Part shown: positions 27,283 through 35,770 of the stretch, piece by piece
Layout of the letters: the number at the start of each line of letters is the position of its first letter
Position numbering within the stretch: position 1 is the first letter of the stretch
Assembly: GCA_963841455.1 (NCBI GenBank)
Contig: CAWJCU010000007.1
Coordinates: forward strand, 62,001-126,000
Source of the DNA: JAWVFM01 sp963841455
GTDB taxonomy: Bacteria; Actinomycetota; Thermoleophilia; Solirubrobacterales; 70-9
Length of the DNA stretch: 64,000 bases
Direction: 5' to 3'
Notes under the pieces: generated by a model
Seen by the model: only the letters and a program-made list of their open reading frames with translations
What the model was told of the DNA's origin: nothing
Database searches by the model: none
Translations under genes and position numbers: made by a program

Positions 27283-28314
27283 GTGCGCGTTGGAGTGCTC
27301 ACCGGCGGCGGTGACTGCCCCGGCCTGAACGCGGTCATCAGGGCCATCGTCCGCAAGGGCATCGACGTTCACGGCGCGGAGCTCGTGGGCTTCAGGGACG
27401 GCTGGAAGGGGCCGCTCGAGCGGCTGTACGAGGAGCTCACGATCGAGTCGACTCGTGGGATCCTGCCGCGCGGCGGGACGATCCTCGGAACCTCGAGGAC
27501 GAACCCGATCAAGGCCGACGACGGTCCAGGGCGCGTCAAGGAGGCGATGAGCGACCTCGGGCTCGACGGGCTGATCGCGATCGGTGGGGAGGACACGCTC
27601 GGCGCCGGCGTGGCGCTTCACGCCGACCACGGGCTGAACGTGGTCGGAGTGCCGAAGACGATCGACAACGATCTCGGCGCGACCGACGTGACCTTTGGCT
27701 TCGACACTGCTCTCCAGGTGGCCACCGAGGCCATCGATCGCCTCCACACGACGGCCGAGTCCCACCACCGGGTGATGGTCGTCGAGGTCATGGGACGCCA
27801 CGCCGGCTGGATCGCTCTTTACTCGGGCCTCGCGGGTGGGGCGGACGTGATCCTGATTCCTGAGCGCCCGTTCGACATCGAGGAGGTTTGCGGCCTCATT
27901 AAACGGCGGCATGGTCGCGGCCGGCCGTTCTCGATCGTCGTCGCCGCCGAGGGAGCAGTCCCGGCCGAGGGGACGATGGAGACGGTGACCGGAGGCGAGG
28001 ACGAGTTCGGGCACGTGCGACTGGGCGGGATCGGCCAGCGCCTGGAGGCGGAGATCGAGCAGCGGACCGGCTTCGAGACGCGCGCGGTTGTGCTGGGGCA
28101 CATCCAGCGCGGCGGGACTCCCACGGCGTACGACCGCGTTCTCGCCACCCGCCTCGGGGTGGCCGCGATCGACGCCGTCCACGACGAGCGCTGGGGCATG
28201 ATGCCGGCCCTCCGGGGCACGCGCGTGGAGCTTGTGCCGCTCGCCGACGCTGTCGCCGAGCTTCGTACCGTCCCGCCCGAGGACTACGCGGTTGCGACGC
28301 CTTTCCTGGGCTAG
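27283..28314 (+). CDS. pfkA: Phosphofructokinase with pyrophosphate-type active-site residues
   Basis: A 343-residue PFKA-family enzyme: GVLTGGGDCPGLNAVIR, LGTSRTNP, GGEDTLGAG, the catalytic PKTIDNDL, and MGRHAGWIAL. In ATP-dependent enzymes the nucleotide loop reads GGDGS and PGTIDND; here it is GGEDT and PKTIDND, i.e. Asp at E. coli position 104 and Lys at 124. That pair is the known signature for pyrophosphate as phosphoryl donor. I therefore infer a PPi-dependent, probably reversible enzyme. The next gene's TTG start lies 23 nt inside its 3' end. Confidence 0.9.
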   Translation: MRVGVLTGGGDCPGLNAVIRAIVRKGIDVHGAELVGFRDGWKGPLERLYEELTIESTRGILPRGGTILGTSRTNPIKADDGPGRVKEAMSDLGLDGLIAIGGEDTLGAGVALHADHGLNVVGVPKTIDNDLGATDVTFGFDTALQVATEAIDRLHTTAESHHRVMVVEVMGRHAGWIALYSGLAGGADVILIPERPFDIEEVCGLIKRRHGRGRPFSIVVAAEGAVPAEGTMETVTGGEDEFGHVRLGGIGQRLEAEIEQRTGFETRAVVLGHIQRGGTPTAYDRVLATRLGVAAIDAVHDERWGMMPALRGTRVELVPLADAVAELRTVPPEDYAVATPFLG

Positions 28315-29416
28315 CGCCACCCTCGCCGCGGCTCTGGCGCTCGCCTCGTGTGGGAGCTCCGGCATCACGGGCGCTTCCCGCGCCACCGTCTACGTCAGCA
28401 TGCCGCTTCGCGGGGCGAGTGGCCGCGACGGGCGGGACGTCGCCGACGGTGCCCGGATGGCGCTGGCAGACGCCGGAGGGAGGGTGGGTCGCCTGACCGT
28501 TCGGGCGCGGTATTTGGACGACACCGGTGGACGCGGGCCGGCGGCCGCATGGAGCCCGTCCGCCGTGGGCGCCAACGCGCGCAGCGCAACGGAGGACACC
28601 TCCGCCGTCGCCTACATCGGCGACTTCGAATCCGGCGCGACGCGGACGTCCGAGCCGATCACGAACGCAGCGCACCTCCTGCAGGTTTCGCCTGCGAGCA
28701 CCGCGATCGACCTGACGCGGCCCTTCCTCGGGAGCGATCAGCTTCCGGTCGTCGAGGACGAGGGGGGTGAGCGCACCTTCGGCAGGGTGATCCCGCCCGA
28801 CCCCGTCCAGGCCGCCGCCGCGGCTGGATGGGCGCGAAGGCTGGACACCACGCGGGTGGACCTCGTTAGCGATAGCTCTTCGTTGGGAGAGGTCATGACG
28901 AGCTCCTTCAGGGAGGCGCTTCGCGGAGCCACGGTCACCCGCAAGAACCCGCAGCTCCTCTACTACGGCGGGCTCGCCGGCAGCCCGGCCCTGAAGACGG
29001 TGTCGGCGGTTCGCAGGCCCGTGATGGCGTCCGATGCCCTGCTCCCGCCCTTCGACCCGGGCGGCCCGGAGCCGGCGGAGCTCGTGACCTCGGCCGCGCA
29101 GGACCCGAAGCAGCTGCCTTCTAGCGGACGCCGGTTCGCGGCAGTGTTCACTCGCCGTTTCGGCCGCGCGCCGGGGCGCTACGCCGCCTACGGCTATGAG
29201 GCGATGGCGGTCGTGCTCGCCTCGATCCGGCGAGCGGGCTCCGGCGGCGACCGGCGCCAGCCCGTGGTCGACGCCTTCTTCGCGACCCGGGGACGCCGCT
29301 CGGTGCTGGGCACCTACTCGATAGACACGCTTGGCGATACGACGCTCAACCGGATCAGCGGCTATCGACGCACGCCGTCAGGGCCGCGCCCAGTCGCACT
29401 GCTGCGGGGTCGCTAG
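28292..29416 (+). CDS. Periplasmic-binding-type lipoprotein (branched-chain amino-acid receptor family)
   Basis: A 374-residue protein from TTG 28292 (MRRLSWASATLAAALALASC). The signal peptide ends in a lipobox (LASC), so it should be a membrane-anchored lipoprotein. The mature part follows the type I periplasmic-binding fold (Peripla_BP_6-like): VYVSMPLRGASGRDG, DVADGARMALADAGGRVG, VAYIGDFESGATRTSEPITN and a late YAAYGYEAMAVVLASIRRAG. No permease or ATPase genes are nearby, so the partner transporter is elsewhere or the protein has a sensory role. It is convergent with the epimerase gene; the stops overlap in CTAG. Confidence 0.82.
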   Translation: MRRLSWASATLAAALALASCGSSGITGASRATVYVSMPLRGASGRDGRDVADGARMALADAGGRVGRLTVRARYLDDTGGRGPAAAWSPSAVGANARSATEDTSAVAYIGDFESGATRTSEPITNAAHLLQVSPASTAIDLTRPFLGSDQLPVVEDEGGERTFGRVIPPDPVQAAAAAGWARRLDTTRVDLVSDSSSLGEVMTSSFREALRGATVTRKNPQLLYYGGLAGSPALKTVSAVRRPVMASDALLPPFDPGGPEPAELVTSAAQDPKQLPSSGRRFAAVFTRRFGRAPGRYAAYGYEAMAVVLASIRRAGSGGDRRQPVVDAFFATRGRRSVLGTYSIDTLGDTTLNRISGYRRTPSGPRPVALLRGR

Positions 29417-30324
29417 CCGGCGAGCAGGTCGCGGAGCGCGTCGTCGACCTCGGCGAAGTGGAAGCGGTGGCCGAGATCAAGCGCGCGGCGGGGGACCGCC
29501 CTGATGCTCGTGGTTGCGGCCTCGGCCATCTCGCTTCCGAGCACTGCCGCCGCCGCAAGACGGGGCGTCGGCAGGATCGCCGGTCGATGCAGCGCTCCGC
29601 CGAGCGCCTTCGAGAATGCGCGGTTGTTGACGGGGTTCGGGGAGCAGGAGTTGAGCGTGCCGTCGACGCCGTCGGTGTCGAGCGCCCAAAGGATGACCCC
29701 GACCTCGTCGTTGCGATGGACCCACGGCATGTACCAGCGCCCGCCGGCGAGTGGGCCGCCGACGCCGAGCCTGAAGGGGAGAAGGAGCTGCTTGAGAAGA
29801 CCGCCTTCGGGGTCGAGCACATGCCCAGTGCGCACGGTCACGAGCCGGATACCCGCGTCGGCGGCGGGACTCGCCGCGGCCTCCCAGCGCACGCACACCT
29901 GCGCGAGGAAGTCGTCGCCGGGCGGTGTCGACTCGTCGACGATCGCCTCGCCGCGCTCGCCGTAGTAGCCGACCGCGGACTGGGTGACCAGCACGCCCGG
30001 CTTGACCGTCATGGCTGCCAGGCCGTCGACCAGGTTCTTGGTCGCGCGCTCGCGCGTCTGCAGGATGCGCCTCTTCGCCGCCTCGCTCAGGCGCTGGTTG
30101 ATCGGCTCGCCGATCAGGTTGACGACGGCGTCGACGCTCTCGAGAGCGGGCGCGGGCGGCCGCTCGTGGACCGGATCCCACTCGTACCACGAGACCGTGG
30201 GATTCGTCTTGGCGGCTCGAACCGGGTCGCGGGAGAGGCCGACGACCTCGTCGCCTCGGGCGAGCAGAGCATCGCACGCCCGTGAGCCGATCATCCCGCT
30301 CCCGCCCGTCACAAGAACCCGCAT
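29413..30324 (-). CDS. NAD-dependent epimerase-like protein, TIGR01777/YfcH family
   Basis: A 303-residue extended SDR: MRVLVTGGSGMIGSRACDAL (NAD-binding Gly-rich loop), VDAVVNLIGEPINQRLSEAAK, SAVGYYGERGEAIVDES (with the YYG variant of the active-site block), MPWVHRNDEVGVILWALD, and the C-terminal extension. This matches the TIGR01777 family, whose substrate is unknown. It is cotranscribed behind the malic enzyme (30-nt gap) and has an internal-gene Shine-Dalgarno GGAGG before its ATG. Confidence 0.9.
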   Translation of the reverse strand: MRVLVTGGSGMIGSRACDALLARGDEVVGLSRDPVRAAKTNPTVSWYEWDPVHERPPAPALESVDAVVNLIGEPINQRLSEAAKRRILQTRERATKNLVDGLAAMTVKPGVLVTQSAVGYYGERGEAIVDESTPPGDDFLAQVCVRWEAAASPAADAGIRLVTVRTGHVLDPEGGLLKQLLLPFRLGVGGPLAGGRWYMPWVHRNDEVGVILWALDTDGVDGTLNSCSPNPVNNRAFSKALGGALHRPAILPTPRLAAAAVLGSEMAEAATTSIRAVPRRALDLGHRFHFAEVDDALRDLLAG

Positions 30325-30354
30325 GCGCCACCTCCATGCCCGGTTGGGCCGGCC

Positions 30355-31818
30355 TCAATCGATCGTGGTGAAAGTCCCGGTCTCTTCGGAGATCCGGGCG
30401 AGCCCCGCGCGCTTCGCCTCCTCGACCACGGCCTCGGCAACGGCCGGGGCGACCTCGCGGTTGAAGACGCTGGGGATGATGTAGTCCTCCGAGAGGTCCT
30501 CCTCGGTGACGACGCCCGCGATGCCATGGGCCGCCGCAAGCTTCATCTCCTCGGTGATCTTAGGCGCGCCAGCGTCGAGCGCGCCGCGGAAGATCCCGGG
30601 AAAGCAGAGGACGTTGTTGATCTGGTTCGGGTAGTCAGAGCGACCCGTCGCCATGATCCGGACATAGGGCTCGGCCTCCTCCGGCATGACCTCCGGGTTG
30701 GGGTTCGCCATCGCGAAGACGATCGGGTCGCTGGCCATCTTCCCCAGGGCCTCGGCGGGGATGATCCCGGGGCCGGAGAGGCCGACGAAGACGTCGCATC
30801 CGTCGATGACCTCCTCGGGCGTGCCCGAGACCCTGTCCGGGTTCGAGTTCTCCGCGTACCAGCGTTTACTCGCGTTCATCTCGCCCGCGACGTAGTCCTG
30901 GCGGTCGGTCGAGATCGCCCCCCTGCGGTCGCATCCGATGACGTGCACCACGCCCGTCGCGAGCATCATCTTCGTCACCGCGACTCCCGCTGCGCCGAGG
31001 CCGACGATGAGCACCCGCAGGTCCTCGGGCCGCTTCCCGACGATCTTCAGCGCGTTGAAGAGGGCGGCCATCGTCACCACGGCGGTCCCGTGCTGGTCGT
31101 CGTGAAAGACGGGAATGTCGATCTCGTCCTTCAGCCGCTCCTCGATCTCGAAGCAGCGGGGCGCTGAGATGTCCTCGAGGTTGATGCCGCCGAACGTGGG
31201 GGCGAGGAGCGTCACCGTTCGCACGATCTCGTCGGGGTCGTTGGTGCTCAGACAGATCGGGAAGGCGTCGACGTTCGCGAACTCCTTGAAGAGCATCGCC
31301 TTGCCCTCCATGACGGGCATCGCCGCCTCCGGGCCGATGTCTCCGAGCCCGAGCACCGCGCTGCCATCGGAGACGACGGCGACCGTGTTCTTCTTGATCG
31401 TGAACTCGAAGGCTTTGGAGCGATCCTCGGCGATCTCCGTGCAGACCCGCGCAACGCCCGGCGTGTAGGCCATCGAGAGGTCGTCGCGCGTCTTCAGCGG
31501 GTACTTGTTGTGCTGTTCGATCTTGCCGCCTCGATGCATCGCCATCGTGCGGTCGACGTAGCTGAGCACGCGGGCACCTCGCGTCGACCCGATTGCCCGC
31601 AGGATCTCCTCCCAGTGGCGCTGGTTGCGGGCGTCTATCGTGAATTCGCGCACCCGCTTGCCCTCGCCGCCGGCCCCGGGCACGAGGTCCACGCCCTGGA
31701 GCTGGCCGCCGGCCTCCGCGATCTGGGCCGTCAGCTTGCCGAGCGGCTCCTGACGCGCATCGAGCTCGACACGCACGACGACGGAGTACTGCGCGGAGAC
31801 GGACGGGATGGTGGCCAC
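30355..31818 (-). CDS. NAD(P)-dependent malic enzyme with N-terminal ACT domain
   Basis: A 487-residue protein from GTG 31818. Residues ~8-85 form an ACT-like regulatory domain (YSVVVRVELDARQEPLGKL). The catalytic part has YTPGVARVCTEI (catalytic Tyr), KKNTVAVVSDGSAVLGLGD, metal/malate site VFHDDQHGTAVV (EIDIPVFHDDQHGT), and NAD-site GLGAAGVAVTKMML. It decarboxylates malate to pyruvate. The ACT domain suggests allosteric control by a small ligand. The GTG is chosen because TATCAT lies 8 nt upstream; the open frame extends 22 codons further. Confidence 0.92.
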   Translation of the reverse strand: MATIPSVSAQYSVVVRVELDARQEPLGKLTAQIAEAGGQLQGVDLVPGAGGEGKRVREFTIDARNQRHWEEILRAIGSTRGARVLSYVDRTMAMHRGGKIEQHNKYPLKTRDDLSMAYTPGVARVCTEIAEDRSKAFEFTIKKNTVAVVSDGSAVLGLGDIGPEAAMPVMEGKAMLFKEFANVDAFPICLSTNDPDEIVRTVTLLAPTFGGINLEDISAPRCFEIEERLKDEIDIPVFHDDQHGTAVVTMAALFNALKIVGKRPEDLRVLIVGLGAAGVAVTKMMLATGVVHVIGCDRRGAISTDRQDYVAGEMNASKRWYAENSNPDRVSGTPEEVIDGCDVFVGLSGPGIIPAEALGKMASDPIVFAMANPNPEVMPEEAEPYVRIMATGRSDYPNQINNVLCFPGIFRGALDAGAPKITEEMKLAAAHGIAGVVTEEDLSEDYIIPSVFNREVAPAVAEAVVEEAKRAGLARISEETGTFTTID

Positions 31819-31826
31819 GGCGGCGG

Positions 31827-31832
31827 ATGATA
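31827..31832 (-). promoter_or_regulatory. -10 box of the malic enzyme gene (leaderless)
   Basis: Minus-strand TATCAT, 8 nt before the GTG at 31818. Confidence 0.45.
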
Positions 31833-31904
31833 TGGGCGCCGCGTTTCGGCCCGCGGCCGCCGCCGGAGGGGGGCGCACATCCACCGATGCGACCTATTTC
31901 CGGT

Positions 31905-32430
31905 ATGCGGCAACAACTCGCATCGCCGGACGCACTTATCGCCCGAATCGCCTCTGGGCAGCACGGGATCGTGACGTTCGAGCAACTGATCGGAGCTGGG
32001 CTCACACCGAGCGGCATCACGAGGTGGGTGGCTGCCGGACGGTTGCACCGGGTCTACCGAGGGGTGTACGCGGTGGGCCACGCCGGGTTGAGCAGCGAGG
32101 GGAGGTGGTTTGCGGCGGTCGCGGCGTGCGGCGAGGGCGCTGCGCCCAGCCATCGCAGCGCCGCTGAGCTGTGGACGCTGCTGAAGGGCGACGAGCGGAC
32201 CGGTGCACGTGACGGTCGGCGGCTGAGGCGGTCGGACCAAGCGCCCAGGCCATCGCCATCCACCACCACTCTCCCTCGCTGACACCGAGCGATGTGACCC
32301 GCCGGAAGCGCATAGCTGTCACCAGCGCGTCTCGCACCATTACGGCCCCAAGGCGCACGGCGCCGGAGGCGGTCGTGCGGCAAGCGCTCAGGAACGCGGC
32401 GTGCGCTATGCGACAAGAACTCGCATCTCG
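31905..32430 (+). pseudogene. Decayed AbiEi-like antitoxin-domain gene
   Basis: The intact N-terminal part (from ATG 31905) has the AbiEi_4 winged-helix: LIARIASGQHGIVTFEQLIG, AGLTPSGITRWVAAGRLHRV, YRGVYAVGHAGLSSEG and SHRSAAELWTLL. The expected continuation PVHVTVGG is in another frame and hits a stop at ~32226; a further piece, IAIHHHSPSLTPSDVTRRKR, follows in a third frame, and the usual C-terminal nuclease-like (DUF559) part is missing. I read this as a decaying gene. It fills the 31.9-32.43 kb gap between the malic enzyme and polA. Confidence 0.7.
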
Positions 32431-32469
32431 GCCGGGAGAGGCCGTCGCCCCGCCGCACGGACCGCCTCG

Positions 32470-32475
32470 TAGGAT
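32470..32475 (+). promoter_or_regulatory. -10 box of polA (leaderless)
   Basis: TAGGAT, 6 nt before the GTG at 32482. Confidence 0.5.
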
Positions 32476-32481
32476 CGAGGC

Positions 32482-35088
32482 GTGGCGTCCAGCGGGGACC
32501 AACGGGAGCTCTTCCTCATCGACGGCAACAGCCTCGCCTACCGGGCCTTCTTCGCGTTGCCGGAGTCGATCGCGACCGCCGACGGACGGCCGACGAACGC
32601 GATCTACGGGTTCGCGTCGATGATGGCGAAGATCCTCATCGAGCACGATCCCGGAGGCGTGATCGTGGCCTGGGACGCGGGAATGTCGAACCGCGACACG
32701 GTCTACGAGGCGTACAAGGCAGGGCGGCCGTCACGGCCCGACCTCCTCCGCGAGCAGTGGCCGCACCTCGCGCCGCTCGCCGAGGCCTTCGGCTTCAGCA
32801 ACGTGAAGGTCGACGGCTGGGAGGCGGACGACGTCATCGCCACCCTCGCTAGGGAGGCGAAGCGCGCGGGCATCCCGGTGATGATCGTCTCGGGCGACCG
32901 CGACGTCTACCAACTCGTGGACGACGGGATCCGCGTGATGGCCACCTCCAGGGGGGTCACCGACACGAAGATCTACGACCGTGAGGGCGTGGTCGAGCGC
33001 TACGGCGTGGGGCCCGAGCTCGTCGCTGACCTCATCGGCCTCAAGGGCGACACGTCGGACAACATCCCGGGGGTACCAGGGGTCGGCGAGAAGACGGCCG
33101 CGCAGCTCCTCCAGCGGTTCGGGTCACTCGAGAAGGTCCTCGACTCGGTCGACGAGATTTCCGGCGCCAAGCGGAAGCAGAACCTGACCGAGCACGCCGA
33201 CGACGCGCGGCTGTCGAAGGCGCTTGCGATCCTCACCGACGACATCGAGGTGGGGTTCGACGTGAGCGAGGCGATGCGGGCCGAGCCCGACCGCAGCCGT
33301 CTCCGCGAGGCCGCTGCCGAGTTCGAGCTCCGTGCCGTGATGGAGCGTCTCGACCAGGAGTGGGGGGAGATCGTTCCCGGCCGCTCGGCTGAGGAGGAGA
33401 TCTCGGTCGAGGCGGTGGAGGGAACCGCGGCGGACCTCGGCGACGGGCCGGCGGCGATTGCGATCGCGAGTGGCCGCTGGGCCGGCACCGGGGGCGACGA
33501 GGTGATCGCCGGGGAGGCGACCGACCTGGGTGTCCTCGCATCCCAGCTCGCGGGCCGGCCGCTGATCGGCCACGACCTGAAGGGGCTCGGCGGCGCCGCG
33601 CGCCACTCGCTGCTGGCGGCAGCCGGTGACGGCGGCCTCGACCTGGAGCTCGACACGACCGTCGCCGCCTACCTGCTCGACCCGGGCCGGCGCACCTTCG
33701 ATCTCCACGAGCTCGCCGCCGACCTGGGTATCGCGGCGGCGAGGCCCCCAGCGGAGCCCGAGGGGCAGCTTGCGCTCGACGGTGAGCCAGCCGCGGACCC
33801 CGCGGTCGACGCCCGTCTCACGTGGGAGCTCGCGAGCCGCCAGCGCCCACGAATCTCCGAGCTCGGGCTCGAGCGCCTCCTGACCGAAGTCGAGATGCCG
33901 CTGATCAACGTCCTCGCGAGCATGGAGCGCATCGGCCTCCGCCTCGACGCCCAGCGGCTTGCCGCGATCAACGACGGGATGTCCGATCGGATCGCGCAGC
34001 TCGAGGTCGAGATCTACGACCTCGCCGGGCACGAGTTCACGATCGGCTCGCCGCAGCAGCTCGGCGAGGTTCTCTTCGCCGAGCTGGGCCTTTCGCGGAA
34101 GCGTCGTGGGAAGACGGGCTTCTCCACCGACGCCCGCGTGCTCGCCCAGATTCGCGACGAGCACGAGATCGTCGCCAAGGTCGAGGCGTGGCGTGAGCTC
34201 ACGAAGCTCAAGAACACGTACCTCGACTCCCTGCCGACCCTGATCGACTCGGAGACCGGCCGGATCCACACGACCTTCAACCAGGTCGCCGCGGCCACCG
34301 GGCGCCTGTCGAGCGTGAACCCGAACCTCCAGAACATCCCGATTCGCTCCGACGTGGGTCGGCCCGTCCGCGGCTGCTTCGTCGCCGAGAGCGGCAACCG
34401 CCTCCTGTCCGCCGACTACAACCAGGTCGAGCTCCGCGTGCTGGCCCACGTTGCCGGCGAGGACGCCCTGCGTGAGATCTTCGCCTCGGGCGAGGACGTT
34501 CACGACGCAACCGCGGCGGAGGTGCTCGGCGCCAAGGCCGACGCAGTCGGGCCCGCGGAGCGCTCGAAGGCGAAGATGGTCAACTACGGGATCGCCTACG
34601 GGCTCTCGGCGTTCGGGCTCGCCGACCGTCTCCAGATCTCGCGCGAGGAGGCTGCCGCCTACATCGAGCGCTACTTCGAGCGGTTCCCGGCGATCAGGCG
34701 GTTCATCGACGAGACGATCACCGTCGCGGAGCGCGAGGGGTTCGTGACGACGTTGATGGGCCGCCGCCGCGCCATCCCTGAGCTTCGGTCGGGCCAGCGC
34801 CAACGCCGCTCGCTCGGGGAGCGGCTGGCGGTCAACACCGTCATCCAGGGCACGGCCGCAGACATCATCAAGGTGGCGATGCTCCGGTGCCACGAGCGAC
34901 TCGCCAGCGACGGGTTGGACACCAGGCTCGTTCTCCAGATCCACGACGAGCTCCTCTTCGAGGGCCCGGAGAGCGAGATGGCCGCTGCGACGGAGCTGGT
35001 TCGCGCCGAGATGTGTGGCGCATTCGACCTCGACCCGCCTCTCGCCGTCGACGTTGGCGTGGGCGAGGACTGGCTGACTGCCAAGTAG
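32482..35088 (+). CDS. polA: DNA polymerase I
   Basis: An 868-residue protein. Residues ~1-300: 5'-3' exonuclease (LFLIDGNSLAYRAFFALP, GWEADDVIATLA, IVSGDRDVYQLV, GLKGDTSDNIPGVPGVGEKT). Residues ~320-470: 3'-5' exonuclease-like domain in which the catalytic Asp/Glu motifs are not recognisable, as in many actinobacteria, so proofreading is probably absent. Residues ~500-868: polymerase with TATGRLSS-type motif (AATGRLSSVNPNLQNIP), motif A SADYNQVELRVLAH, motif B RSKAKMVNYGIAYGLS, motif C LQIHDELLFE. It fills gaps in replication and repair. Confidence 0.96.
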   Translation: MASSGDQRELFLIDGNSLAYRAFFALPESIATADGRPTNAIYGFASMMAKILIEHDPGGVIVAWDAGMSNRDTVYEAYKAGRPSRPDLLREQWPHLAPLAEAFGFSNVKVDGWEADDVIATLAREAKRAGIPVMIVSGDRDVYQLVDDGIRVMATSRGVTDTKIYDREGVVERYGVGPELVADLIGLKGDTSDNIPGVPGVGEKTAAQLLQRFGSLEKVLDSVDEISGAKRKQNLTEHADDARLSKALAILTDDIEVGFDVSEAMRAEPDRSRLREAAAEFELRAVMERLDQEWGEIVPGRSAEEEISVEAVEGTAADLGDGPAAIAIASGRWAGTGGDEVIAGEATDLGVLASQLAGRPLIGHDLKGLGGAARHSLLAAAGDGGLDLELDTTVAAYLLDPGRRTFDLHELAADLGIAAARPPAEPEGQLALDGEPAADPAVDARLTWELASRQRPRISELGLERLLTEVEMPLINVLASMERIGLRLDAQRLAAINDGMSDRIAQLEVEIYDLAGHEFTIGSPQQLGEVLFAELGLSRKRRGKTGFSTDARVLAQIRDEHEIVAKVEAWRELTKLKNTYLDSLPTLIDSETGRIHTTFNQVAAATGRLSSVNPNLQNIPIRSDVGRPVRGCFVAESGNRLLSADYNQVELRVLAHVAGEDALREIFASGEDVHDATAAEVLGAKADAVGPAERSKAKMVNYGIAYGLSAFGLADRLQISREEAAAYIERYFERFPAIRRFIDETITVAEREGFVTTLMGRRRAIPELRSGQRQRRSLGERLAVNTVIQGTAADIIKVAMLRCHERLASDGLDTRLVLQIHDELLFEGPESEMAAATELVRAEMCGAFDLDPPLAVDVGVGEDWLTAK

Positions 35089-35093
35089 CAACG

Positions 35094-35119
35094 AAAAAAG
35101 CGGCCGATGGCCGCCCTTT
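35094..35119 (+). terminator. Intrinsic terminator after polA
   Basis: A-run, then a 6-bp stem GCGGCC-GAT-GGCCGC (35100-35105/35109-35114), then CCTTT, starting 6 nt after the polA stop. The A-run on the 5' side gives it potential on the minus strand as well. Confidence 0.65.
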
Positions 35120-35142
35120 CCCTGGCCTGATTGGTCAGTCCG

Positions 35143-35322
35143 TCACTCGTGGCAGTCGCCTTCGGTGCCGAGCTTGATCTCCGCGAGCACCGTGCCGGAA
35201 TCGTCCAGTTCGGCTTCCGCGACCGCCGCCCCCGTCACGAGGTCGTCGACGGTGCAGCCCCCGCCCGGCAGGCAGTCCACGGTACTGGAACACCGGGCGA
35301 GCGAAAAGATCACGGGTACCAT
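35143..35322 (-). CDS. Possible 59-aa cysteine-containing peptide
   Basis: A minus-strand frame reading MVPVIFSLARCSSTVDCLPG to AEIKLGTEGDCHE with four Cys. It occupies the otherwise empty 210 bp between the polA terminator and ydcZ, and starts 10 bp from the divergent ydcZ start. Codon choice is compatible with coding, but no clear -10 or Shine-Dalgarno is seen. It could be spurious. Confidence 0.3.
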   Translation of the reverse strand: MVPVIFSLARCSSTVDCLPGGGCTVDDLVTGAAVAEAELDDSGTVLAEIKLGTEGDCHE

Positions 35323-35332
35323 CCGCGCGTCA

Positions 35333-35770
35333 ATGGGTAGGGGGCTCGCCGTGATCCTGACGGCCGCCGTGGGCGGCTTGATCGCCCTGCAGGCGCCTAT
35401 CAACGCAGGGCTCGGCCGGAGCACCGGCAGCCTTCCGGCGGCCCTCGTCTCCTTCTTCGTAGGAACACTCCTCCTCGCCCTCATCGTCATCCTCGCGGGT
35501 CATACGGGCGGGCTCGGCTCGGCGTTCGATGTGCCCTGGTACTACCTGATCGGCGGGATCCTCGGTGCCGCCTACGTGACCGTGGCCCTGGTCTCCGTCT
35601 CGACGATCGGTGCGGGTGGAGTCGCCGCCGCGACGATCACGGGACAGTTGACGGCTGCGGTGGTGATCGACCGCCTCGGGATCCTCGGCCTCGAGAAGGT
35701 GCCGCTCAGCGCGACCCGGCTGGCTGGAGTAGGGCTGCTTCTCGTCGGGACGTACCTCGTCGTCCGCTGA
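35333..35770 (+). CDS. DMT-superfamily membrane protein, YdcZ/DUF606 family
   Basis: A 145-residue protein with about five hydrophobic helices. It opens with GLAVILTAAVGGLIALQAPI and INAGLGRSTGSLPAALVSFF, the hallmark of the DUF606 half-size drug/metabolite transporters, and ends with DRLGILGLEKVPLSATRLAG. Such proteins act as dimers, often of two paralogous genes; only one copy is seen here. The substrate is unknown. Its end overlaps the convergent flavin-reductase gene by 65 nt. Confidence 0.85.
   Translation: MGRGLAVILTAAVGGLIALQAPINAGLGRSTGSLPAALVSFFVGTLLLALIVILAGHTGGLGSAFDVPWYYLIGGILGAAYVTVALVSVSTIGAGGVAAATITGQLTAAVVIDRLGILGLEKVPLSATRLAGVGLLLVGTYLVVR

Noticed and set aside
35706..35770. 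65-nt overlap of ydcZ and the geranylgeranyl-reductase-like gene as evidence that one is false.
   Set aside because: Both proteins match their families to the overlapped region or close to it; convergent 3' overlaps are frequent in this compact genome.
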